Of a DNA stretch of 15,052 bases, positions 1 to 7,621 are shown in pieces; position 1 is the first letter of the stretch, and the number at the start of each line of letters is the position of its first letter. Where the stretch lies: the NCBI GenBank assembly GCA_031255875.1, contig JAIRRR010000089.1:1-15052 (forward strand). Reading direction: 5' to 3'. The notes beneath the pieces are model-generated. The model ran no database searches. It worked only from the letters and a program-made list of their open reading frames with translations, and had not been told where the DNA came from. The position numbers and the translations under genes were made by a program. Source of the DNA: Treponema sp. Its GTDB lineage: Bacteria; Spirochaetota; Spirochaetia; Treponematales; Breznakiellaceae.

Positions 1-138
1 CGCGTTGGCCCGGGCAATTTTTTCGTCAATCGTCTCTTCCAGGTCTATCTCCGGTTTGTTGATCAGCAGATCGCAGCCCGTGAGAAGCAGGAAAACCGCC
101 GCCGCCAGCGTTACCCCAAATATGCCGGTCCTACGCAT
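1..138 (-). CDS. Putative lipoprotein, 5' end only (partial)
   Basis: Only the first 46 codons are inside the window; the gene runs off the left edge. The start is the ATG at 138-136, chosen because a perfect AGGAGG (150-145) sits six bases upstream. The visible protein has a short basic N-terminus (MRRTG), a hydrophobic core rich in Ala, Val and Leu, and a lipobox LLTGC with the Cys at residue 22. This is a typical type II signal peptide, so the product should be lipidated and anchored in a membrane. After the Cys comes an acidic stretch (residues 30-42) ending in IARANA. I have a loose memory of similar N-termini on large surface lipoproteins of gut treponemes, but the mature domain is not visible, so no function is given. 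Upstream lies a near-consensus sigma-54 promoter, with a predicted 73-base leader. Confidence 0.82.
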   Translation of the reverse strand, partial: MRRTGIFGVTLAAAVFLLLTGCDLLINKPEIDLEETIDEKIARANA

Positions 139-144
139 ACATCA

Positions 145-150
145 CCTCCT
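145..150 (-). promoter_or_regulatory. Ribosome binding site of the lipoprotein gene
   Basis: On the minus strand AGGAGG is followed by six bases and then ATG. It is a full match to the anti-Shine-Dalgarno sequence and fixes the start codon. A small hairpin (GGCC at 151-154 with GGCC at 160-163, loop of five) lies directly 5' of it in the leader. Confidence 0.85.
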
Positions 151-180
151 GGCCAAAACGGCCCCTGATCTGTGAGGAAA

Positions 181-206
181 TTTTTTCGGAAACAATTCTG
201 AAAAAA
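181..206 (+). other. A/T-rich inverted repeat in the lipoprotein leader
   Basis: On the plus strand TTTTTTCGGAA and TTCTGAAAAAA can pair over 11 bp (one G-U) with a 4-base loop, ACAA. On the minus strand, the expected transcript, one A-C mismatch interrupts the stem. It falls within the predicted 5' leader of the lipoprotein mRNA. It could be a structured leader element or just a by-product of the A and T runs. Confidence 0.4.
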
Positions 207-233
207 ACGGATTTACGAAAGGGCAAAATCCGT
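201..233 (-). terminator. Possible intrinsic terminator, minus strand
   Basis: On the minus strand ACGGATTT (233-226) and AAATCCGT (214-207) form a perfect 8-bp stem with an 11-base loop. Seven T residues follow (the last T of the stem at 207, then 206-201). It would end leftward transcription from tRNA-Gly, leaving a trailer of about 200 bases. Its 5' arm is also part of the sigma-54 promoter, and transcripts from that promoter would start inside the hairpin and so escape it. The stem is AT-rich and weaker than most terminators. Confidence 0.45.
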
Positions 234-238
234 GCCAA
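223..238 (-). promoter_or_regulatory. Sigma-54 (-24/-12) promoter for the lipoprotein gene
   Basis: Reading the minus strand from 238, the sequence is TTGGCACGGATTTTGC followed by C. It contains the -24 element TGGCACG and the -12 element TTGC, with GG (236-235) and GC (224-223) exactly ten bases apart. Against the published consensus TGGCACGRNNNTTGCW only the final W fails. The predicted start of transcription is near 211, giving a leader of about 73 bases to the ATG at 138. A sigma-54 response regulator is encoded in the same window (10295-11686). Overlap with a terminator-like hairpin at 201-233 is a complication. Confidence 0.72.
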
Positions 239-250
239 CCGCCCGGAAAC

Positions 251-300
251 GGGGGTTAAAATGCGGGAATTTTTAGACTGATTCAACGAATTATACAACA
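251..300. repeat. Direct repeat, copy 1
   Basis: Positions 251-300 match 351-400 base for base at 40 of 50 positions without any gap, an offset of exactly 100. The last ten bases (TTATACAACA) and the block around GGAATTTTTAG are the best conserved. On the minus strand the conserved end reads TGTTGTATAAT, with a perfect -10 hexamer (295-290) but no recognisable -35. A partial G/C dyad (237-257) abuts the left end, as a stronger one does in copy 2. It lies about 40-90 bases upstream of the predicted sigma-54 start. Confidence 0.8.
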
Positions 301-339
301 ATATAATGCAGAGTATAGGGAAGCATAAAACCTTTCCGC

Positions 340-357
340 ACCCCCCGTTCGGGGGGT
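340..357. promoter_or_regulatory. 18-base dyad, candidate enhancer site
   Basis: ACCCCCCG and CGGGGGGT are perfect inverted arms of 8 bases separated by TT. The dyad is centred about 137 bases upstream of the predicted sigma-54 start site. A degenerate version (AACC-G-CC with GG-G-GGTT, 237-257) sits about 100 bases closer. As DNA it could bind a dimeric regulator such as an NtrC-family protein. As RNA it is a 7-8 bp GC hairpin, and on the plus strand a T run follows at 370-374 after a longer imperfect stem. Which role applies cannot be told from sequence. Confidence 0.5.
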
Positions 358-400
358 AAAACACGGAAATTTTTAGGATAATTTGGCGAATTATACAACA
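351..400. repeat. Direct repeat, copy 2
   Basis: This is the second copy of the 50-base repeat, beginning with the right arm of the ACCCCCCG/CGGGGGGT dyad and ending in the shared TTATACAACA. It lies about 140-190 bases upstream of the predicted sigma-54 start, in the range used by enhancer sites of sigma-54 activators. The minus strand again shows TATAAT (395-390) without a convincing -35. Confidence 0.8.
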
Positions 401-421
401 TCCTGCAAGGAGTTGCGTTTC

Positions 422-493
422 AGCGGCTGATGGGAGTCGGACCCACGTCTCCAGCTTGGAAGGCTGGGGTAATAGCCGTTATACGACAGCCGC
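422..493 (-). tRNA. tRNA-Gly (anticodon TCC)
   Basis: The minus strand from 493 folds into a complete cloverleaf of 72 bases. The 7-bp acceptor is GCGGCTG/CAGCCGC, with U as discriminator base. The D-arm begins GTAT, the anticodon stem-loop is CCAGC-CTTCCAA-GCTGG with anticodon TCC, and the T-arm is GTGGG-TCCGACT-CCCAT. It closely follows the bacterial glyT pattern. The 3' CCA is not encoded (the sequence continues GAAACG), so a CCA-adding enzyme is needed. It reads GGA and GGG codons. Confidence 0.97.
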
Positions 494-502
494 AGTTCCC
501 CC

Positions 503-531
503 AGCATAGCGCAACCCCCCCTTTTTGTAAA
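503..531 (-). promoter_or_regulatory. Sigma-70 promoter of tRNA-Gly
   Basis: On the minus strand TTTACA (531-526) and TATGCT (508-503) are separated by exactly 17 bases. The -10 box ends nine bases before the first base of the tRNA, which leaves a leader of only a few bases, as expected for a stable RNA. Both hexamers are close to consensus. Confidence 0.75.
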
Positions 532-541
532 GGTCTTTAAC

Positions 542-583
542 GGGTATTTGACCGGAATAGTCTCAAATACCCCTTTCTTTTTT
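542..583 (+). terminator. Strong plus-strand intrinsic terminator ahead of ppdK
   Basis: GGGTATTTGA (542-551) and TCAAATACCC (563-572) form a perfect 10-bp stem with an 11-base loop. The tail at 574-583 is ten bases with nine T. The polarity is rightward, yet no rightward gene lies between the window start and this point. The tail overlaps the position where a -35 of the ppdK promoter would sit. It may block antisense transcription entering from the tRNA region, or act as an attenuator if ppdK has a promoter further upstream. Confidence 0.8.
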
Positions 584-602
584 ATCCCCGCCCTGATATA
601 AT
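574..602 (+). promoter_or_regulatory. Probable ppdK promoter
   Basis: TATAAT (597-602) is a perfect -10 hexamer 22 bases before the ATG at 625. The matching -35 at 17-base spacing is TTTCTT (574-579), which is poor and lies inside the T tail of the terminator. Transcription would start near 609, giving a leader of about 16 bases. Confidence 0.55.
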
Positions 603-624
603 TAACCTCACCATGGAGGTTAAA

Positions 625-3288
<2,664 letters not shown>

Positions 3289-3299
3289 CCCATTCAGAA

Positions 3300-3357
3300 G
3301 GGGGGCCTGTTACCGGACGGGCGGCCGCGAAAAGCCGCAGCCCCTGTCCGGCCCCCC
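3300..3357 (+). other. Large GC hairpin after ppdK
   Basis: Twelve bases after the ppdK stop, GGGGGG (3300-3305) pairs with CCCCCC (3352-3357) and CCGGAC (3313-3318) with GTCCGG (3346-3351). GCGGC (3321-3325) pairs with GCCGC (3334-3338). The result is a long stem with a 7-base bulge. No T run follows, so it is not a standard intrinsic terminator. It could protect the ppdK mRNA 3' end or stop polymerase with help. Confidence 0.6.
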
Positions 3358-3385
3358 TGCGCTCCAGCCTTGCCGGATTGGCCGC

Positions 3386-3408
3386 GGGGTTTTGCGCGGC
3401 AAAACCCC
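3386..3408 (+). other. Perfect 10-bp hairpin in the ppdK-transporter spacer
   Basis: GGGGTTTTGC (3386-3395) and GCAAAACCCC (3399-3408) are perfect inverted arms with a 3-base loop, GCG. A smaller hairpin follows (CCGCC 3417-3421 with GGCGG 3427-3431). No T run follows on either strand. The 236-base spacer 3289-3524 holds no gene; an open frame running through it ahead of the binding protein lacks a ribosome site. Confidence 0.6.
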
Positions 3409-3524
3409 CGGAAGATCCGCCGTACAGGCGGCAAGCCTTCCGCTACCCCCCTGCCCGGAAACCGGCGGGGCGTTGCGGGCGGCTTCCCGCCCGGCCTTGG
3501 AGTATAGCGACAGGAGCCGGAATA

Positions 3525-4484
3525 ATGAAAAAAATCGCCCTTGTATTGGGCCTTGCCCTGGCCTCTCCGCTTTGGGCGCGCCCCCAGGCCGAAGCCCCGG
3601 TACCGCTGGTTATCAGCGCGGTCAGGGGGCCGTCCGGCGTGGGGATGATCAGGCTGTTTGAAAACCCGCCCGTAATACCCGGCTACGATGTTTCCATAGA
3701 GGCCGTCGGCCAGGCCGACATAATCGCCGCAAAGTTCATTTCCGGCGAGGCGAAGCTCGGCATACTCCCGCCCAACGTGGCCGCGAAAATCGCCTCCTCG
3801 GGCAGGAACGTGCAGATCGCCGCAATCGTGGGGGCCGGCATGCTGAGCCTTGTTTCGGGCGACCCTTCGGTACAGGGCGTCGCCGACTTAAAGGGGAAAA
3901 CCGTCGAGGCGGCCGGCCAGGGGGCTACCCCGGAATACGTGTTCCGGCATATCCTCAAGGCCCGCGGCATCGACCCGGACAAGGACCTCAAGCTCGCCTT
4001 CACCCTGGCGTATCCGGAAATAGCCCAGTCCCTTATCGCGGGGAGGCTGCCCGTCGCCCTGCTGGTCGAGCCTTTTGCAACCATGGCGCTCCGGGGGAAC
4101 CCCGCGCTCAGGCAGGCGGGCGACATCCAGGAAGAGTGGGCCAGGGCCGGGGGCGGCCCGGACTACCCGATGACGGCCCTGGTGGTGGACGGCGATTTTG
4201 CCCGCGAGAACAAAGACGCCCTGGGCGTTATTCTGCGGGATTACAGGCTTTCCACCGAATGGGTGGTTTCCCATCCCGCGGAGGCCGGGCTGCTGGTGGA
4301 AAAATTCGATCTCGGGCTCAGGGCGCCCGTGGTGGAGGCGGCGGTCCCCCGCAGTAATTATGTTTTCCAGAGCGCCCGGGAAGCCCGCCCCGCGATAGAA
4401 TCCCTTTTCAGGGTTTTTCTCGAAAACGACCCCGCCTCCATAGGCGGCAGGCTCCCCGACGACGGCTTTTATTACCAGGAATGA
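3525..4484 (+). CDS. ABC transporter solute-binding protein (NitT/TauT type)
   Basis: Predicted periplasmic substrate-binding protein of 319 residues, of the family that binds nitrate, sulfonates, taurine or thiamine-pyrimidine-like compounds (NMT1/SsuA fold). The frame is open far upstream, but the start at 3525 is chosen because AGGAG (3512-3516) lies eight bases before it. It also places a Sec signal peptide (MKKIALVLGLALASPLWA) exactly at the N-terminus. No lipobox Cys is present, so it should be soluble. Family-like segments are the DIIAAKFISGEAKLGILPPN region (about residues 67-87), LKGKTVEAAGQGATPEYVFR, and LVEPFA near the middle. Its stop overlaps the permease start by four bases (ATGA), so the two are translated together. 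The ligand cannot be assigned. The usual partner ATPase is not adjacent. Confidence 0.85.
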   Translation: MKKIALVLGLALASPLWARPQAEAPVPLVISAVRGPSGVGMIRLFENPPVIPGYDVSIEAVGQADIIAAKFISGEAKLGILPPNVAAKIASSGRNVQIAAIVGAGMLSLVSGDPSVQGVADLKGKTVEAAGQGATPEYVFRHILKARGIDPDKDLKLAFTLAYPEIAQSLIAGRLPVALLVEPFATMALRGNPALRQAGDIQEEWARAGGGPDYPMTALVVDGDFARENKDALGVILRDYRLSTEWVVSHPAEAGLLVEKFDLGLRAPVVEAAVPRSNYVFQSAREARPAIESLFRVFLENDPASIGGRLPDDGFYYQE

Positions 4485-5245
4485 GGGGAGCGGATTTTTT
4501 CTGGGCGCTTCTGGGCGTCCTCGCCCTGCTCATCTTCTGGCAGGCCGCCGCCCTGGCTTTTGGCAGCCCCCTGATTCTGCCCGGCCCGCTGCTTGCGGGG
4601 GAAAAGTTCCTTGCCCTTGTAAGGACCCGGCGCTTTATTGACGCGCTGGCGGGCAGCTTCTGCCGGGTCATGCTGGGAATAGCGGTCGCCGCGCCCCTGG
4701 GAATCCTCGCGGGCGTCGCGGCGGGCCTGGACAGGCGCGCCGCCCTCTTCCTCAAACCCCTCTTTACGGTAATTTCCGCGACCCCGGTCATGTCGGTCAT
4801 CCTCATCGCGTTCCTCATCCTGGGCCAGGGGCGCACCCCGGTATTTGCCGCCTTTCTTATGATCTTCCCGGTAATAGCCGCCAACGCGGTCGCCGGGGCG
4901 CGGTCGCTCGATTCCTCCTACCGCGAGCTTGTCCGCGTCTTTCAAATTACCGGCCCCGACGCGCTCCGCTACCTTTACCTGCCGGGCATAGTCCCCTACG
5001 CGTTGGCGGGCCTGAGGAGCGCGCTTTCCCTGTGCTGGAAAGTGGTGGTCGCGGCCGAAGTTCTGGTACAGCCCCTGCGCAGCCTGGGCGCGGGGATGCA
5101 GCTGGCCAAGGCCCGCCTTGAAACGCCGGAACTGTTCGCCTGGACAGCCGCCACGGTTCTTGCCGCGGCGTTTTCCCAGCTGCTCCTGTCCCTGGCCGTT
5201 TGTTGCCTGCCCAAACGGCGGAAGCCGGAGAGGTTTTTCCGGTAG
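4481..5245 (+). CDS. ABC transporter permease (NitT/TauT, BPD type)
   Basis: Inner-membrane permease of 254 residues, pairing with the binding protein immediately upstream. The start ATG overlaps that gene's stop by four bases, pointing to translational coupling. It shows about six hydrophobic segments, the first at residues 7-27. The cytoplasmic ATPase-docking loop is visible as YRELVRVFQITGPDALRYLYLP (about residues 147-168), with the conserved Gly and the terminal Pro of the EAA motif. Family members work as homodimers with an ATPase such as SsuB or TauB. No such gene follows: six bases on, a gene on the opposite strand begins to converge. The ATPase must be encoded elsewhere, shared with another importer, or lost. 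Confidence 0.87.
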   Translation: MRGADFFWALLGVLALLIFWQAAALAFGSPLILPGPLLAGEKFLALVRTRRFIDALAGSFCRVMLGIAVAAPLGILAGVAAGLDRRAALFLKPLFTVISATPVMSVILIAFLILGQGRTPVFAAFLMIFPVIAANAVAGARSLDSSYRELVRVFQITGPDALRYLYLPGIVPYALAGLRSALSLCWKVVVAAEVLVQPLRSLGAGMQLAKARLETPELFAWTAATVLAAAFSQLLLSLAVCCLPKRRKPERFFR

Positions 5246-5251
5246 CGCGGC

Positions 5252-5848
5252 TTACCTGAGCTTTTTCAGGCAGTGCAAAAACAAGAAGACATTGGCTTCG
5301 ACTTCGGCTTTAAGCCGTTCGTAATCGTCTTTGCCTTCCGTGTCGGAACCTGAAAGGTAGAGATTCTGTCCCTGCCGCGCGTACCACAGGTAGTGTTTGT
5401 CCAGGATGCGGTTGCGTTCGGTTATCGCCCGCTCCGTTACGAGCTGCCTCTCAAGGTAGTTCGCCAGTTCGATATGGTTGCCGTCGCCGGCAAGGTAGTA
5501 AATGGTGTTGGTTGCAAGGTAAAGGACCACCCGCCTGAACCCCTCCGCCAGCGCGGCGTCGTTACGGAAGCCGTCCAGAATAAGGTACTGGCTGCCCAGA
5601 CTCAGGTCGTAGCCCAAAAGGCGGAGATGCTTTCGCAGGGCAATTATTTCAAGCCGGATACGCTGTATTTCATGGGGGTTTTTGCGGGAGGACTGGAGTT
5701 CCGCGCGCCACTGGCGGAGCTGGCTTTCGTAGTGTTCGATTTCCCTGGCGCGGCTCAAAAAAAGCGAAGTTTCGGAAAGCAGTTTCCAGACGTCCTTAAA
5801 ACGATCCGACAGGGCGTCAATAAATTTTTGGTTTTTTTTTGCTTCCAT
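5252..5848 (-). CDS. Conserved-looking protein of unknown function
   Basis: I do not recognise this 198-residue protein. It has no signal peptide or membrane span and should be cytoplasmic. Residues about 30-75 are rich in Glu, Arg, Gln and Leu with a heptad-like pattern, suggesting a coiled coil. The C-terminal half is helical with many aromatic residues (TIYYLAG, KHYLWYARQGQNLYL, NVFLFLHCLKKLR). The start at 5848 is chosen because a good sigma-70 promoter ends about 20 bases upstream. The ribosome site is weak (AGG or GGG only), and in-frame ATGs further upstream would lie inside or before that promoter. Codons 3-6 contain a run of nine A. The gene converges on the permease with six bases between stops and diverges from murG. 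Codon use resembles its neighbours, and the opposite-strand frame lacks a ribosome site. Confidence 0.75.
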   Translation of the reverse strand: MEAKKNQKFIDALSDRFKDVWKLLSETSLFLSRAREIEHYESQLRQWRAELQSSRKNPHEIQRIRLEIIALRKHLRLLGYDLSLGSQYLILDGFRNDAALAEGFRRVVLYLATNTIYYLAGDGNHIELANYLERQLVTERAITERNRILDKHYLWYARQGQNLYLSGSDTEGKDDYERLKAEVEANVFLFLHCLKKLR

Positions 5849-5869
5849 AACGCGGCCCTGCCTTTTTAC

Positions 5870-5898
5870 AGTATACCTCATGGGCCCGGGTTTGTCCC
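5870..5898 (-). promoter_or_regulatory. Sigma-70 promoter of the unknown-function gene
   Basis: On the minus strand GGGACA (5898-5893) and TATACT (5875-5870) are 17 bases apart. The -10 has five of six consensus bases and the -35 four of six. Initiation near 5863 would give a leader of about 15 bases to the ATG at 5848. Confidence 0.6.
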
Positions 5899-5992
5899 CC
5901 GGCGAATACGGGCCGCCCGGGGGAAAAGGGCCTGCCTCCGCGCGGCGGGCCCGGCTCTGGTAATTGCGTCTGAAAAATGCTAGGATTGCCCC

Positions 5993-7093
5993 ATGCTCAC
6001 TATCGCCTTTGCGGGCGGGGGAACCGGCGGCCATATTTATCCGGGCCTTGCGGTTATCGCTAACTTGAGTACATTTTTCCCCTGCCGGATTTTCTGGATA
6101 GGCGCGAATACCGGCATGGATCGCGCCATCGTGAAAGAGGCCGGAATAGAATTTTACGGCATCCCTGCGGGCAAGCTCAGGCGTTATTTTTCACCCAGGA
6201 ATTTTGCGGACATCTTCAAAGTGCTGGCCGGTTTTTTCGCCGCCCGCGGGATCCTTCGCCGGGCGAGGCCGGCGCTCCTCTTTTCCAAGGGCGGCTTTGT
6301 AAGCGTCCCCCCCTGCGCGGCGGCTTTTACCCTCGGGATACCCGTCTTTACCCACGAAAGCGATTTTTCGCCGGGCCTTGCCACCCGGATAAACCTCCGT
6401 TTTGCGGAAAAGATCTTCACCGCGTTCCGGGAAACCGCCGGCTTTCTCCCGCCCGCCCTGCGCGGCCGGGCTGTTTACGCGGGCAACCCCATACGCCCCC
6501 AATTCCGCGCCGCCCGCGCGGAATTGGGCCGCGCGTTTTTGGGGATAGGCGGGGCGGATCCGGTGCTCCTCGTCCTCGGGGCCAGCCTCGGCGCGCGGCA
6601 GATAAACGAGCTGGTACGGGGCTGCCTTCCCCGCCTGACAGAGCGCTTCGTGGTGGTGCACCAGACCGGCCCGGGCGCGGCCTGGGACATTCCCGCCGGC
6701 AGCCGCTACAAGCCCTATCCCTTTATCCGCGCGGAACTGCCTCATGTCATTGCGGCGGCGGCCCTGGTGCTCTGCCGGAGCGGCGCCGGGACAATATGGG
6801 AATGCGCCTCGCTTGGGAAACCGATGATCCTCGTGCCGCTCGCCGGTTCGGGGACGCGGGGCGATCAGGTCGAAAACGCCCGGTATCTGGAAAAGAAAGG
6901 CGCCGCGCTGGTTCTTTCCGGCGACGTGAAAGCGGAAGACGCGGCATCGGCAGCGGAAAGGCTTTTGGAAGACGATGGGGCGCGTATGAAAATGGCCGCC
7001 GCGGCCCGGGAATTCGCCGCCCTTGACGCGGGGCGCCTTATCGCGGAGGCGATAGCGGCGTACCCCGGCCGCAGGGAGCGCGGGTTACCATGA
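5993..7093 (+). CDS. murG: UDP-GlcNAc:lipid I N-acetylglucosaminyltransferase MurG
   Basis: Transfers GlcNAc from UDP-GlcNAc to lipid I to make lipid II on the cytoplasmic face of the inner membrane, the last cytoplasmic step of peptidoglycan synthesis. The 366 residues match the family length. The N-terminal Rossmann domain carries the lipid-binding loop GGGTGGHIYP (residues 8-17). THESDFSPGLATR replaces the usual HEQN segment, a variant I associate with spirochaetes. The C-terminal domain has VVHQTGPG and the UDP-GlcNAc-binding block CRSGAGTIWE, then GDQVENARYLEKKGAA. The start has a modest ribosome site, AGGA (5982-5985), seven bases upstream. The last four bases overlap cvpA. No convincing promoter was found in the 144-base divergent spacer. 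Confidence 0.95.
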   Translation: MLTIAFAGGGTGGHIYPGLAVIANLSTFFPCRIFWIGANTGMDRAIVKEAGIEFYGIPAGKLRRYFSPRNFADIFKVLAGFFAARGILRRARPALLFSKGGFVSVPPCAAAFTLGIPVFTHESDFSPGLATRINLRFAEKIFTAFRETAGFLPPALRGRAVYAGNPIRPQFRAARAELGRAFLGIGGADPVLLVLGASLGARQINELVRGCLPRLTERFVVVHQTGPGAAWDIPAGSRYKPYPFIRAELPHVIAAAALVLCRSGAGTIWECASLGKPMILVPLAGSGTRGDQVENARYLEKKGAALVLSGDVKAEDAASAAERLLEDDGARMKMAAAAREFAALDAGRLIAEAIAAYPGRRERGLP

Positions 7094-7614
7094 GCTTTTC
7101 GGCCCTGGATATTGCCTTCGCGATCCTCATCTTCCTCCTCTCCCTCCGCTGTTTTTTCAGGGGTTTTATCACCGAGCTGATGTCCATGGCCTCCCTGGTG
7201 CTGGGGCTTCTCGCGGCGTTTCTGTTTCACAAACAGGCCGCGGCCTTTGTCATGGAAAAGTGGCTTCCGGGCAGCGCAATTCTCGCCGATGTTATCGCCA
7301 TAGCCGCCCTGTTTGTAATCGTGTTCGTCGCAATAAAGCTGCTGGAGCGTATCATACAGGATGTCATTTCCGCGGTAAATCTGGGCGGCGTTGACAGGTT
7401 CATCGGCCTTTTCTTCGGTTTTGCCGAGGGGGTGCTCCTGGTTACCCTGATCGTCTGGCTTATTTCCATACAGCCGCTCTTTGACCCGTGGCCGCTTCTG
7501 GAATCGAGCGTTATCGCGCGGATACTGCTGCCCCTCGCGGGCAGCGCCCGCGAATCCCTTGGAAAGGTGGGCCTGTTCCAAAACCGGAATTTTGGAGCGG
7601 CCTTATGGGCATAA
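7090..7614 (+). CDS. cvpA: CvpA family membrane protein
   Basis: Integral membrane protein of 174 residues of the CvpA/colicin V production family. The molecular role is poorly defined; family members affect envelope integrity and export in several bacteria. About four membrane spans are visible, near residues 5-20, 30-46, 63-85 and 103-125. The family pattern of a basic loop after the first span (RCFFRGFITE) and the segment GGVDRFIGLFFGFAEG before the last span are both present. It overlaps murG by four bases (ATGA) and is followed seven bases later by the clamp-loader gene, so the three form one transcription unit. I recall murG next to cvpA in Treponema pallidum as well. Confidence 0.88.
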   Translation: MSFSALDIAFAILIFLLSLRCFFRGFITELMSMASLVLGLLAAFLFHKQAAAFVMEKWLPGSAILADVIAIAALFVIVFVAIKLLERIIQDVISAVNLGGVDRFIGLFFGFAEGVLLVTLIVWLISIQPLFDPWPLLESSVIARILLPLAGSARESLGKVGLFQNRNFGAALWA

Positions 7615-7621
7615 GGTTTCC

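Noticed and set aside
131..364. Minus-strand frame of 77 codons upstream of the lipoprotein
   Set aside because: It runs through hairpins, a direct repeat and the sigma-54 promoter, overlaps the lipoprotein start out of frame, and has no ribosome site.
251..400. CRISPR-like repeat pair
   Set aside because: There are only two diverged 50-base copies in a regulatory region. There are no further repeats and no cas genes.
613..624. ATG at 613 as the ppdK start
   Set aside because: No ribosome site precedes it, and the predicted transcript starts only about four bases before it. GGAGG within these codons serves the ATG at 625.
5832..5840. Run of nine A (coding strand) in codons 3-6 of the unknown-function gene, including a slippery AAAAAAC
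   Set aside because: It could allow slippage, but it is at the very start of the frame with no downstream structure or useful alternative frame seen.
5393..5983. Plus-strand frame opposite the unknown-function gene
   Set aside because: It lacks a ribosome site and promoter. The opposite frame has a promoter, natural codon use and a coherent charged helical protein.
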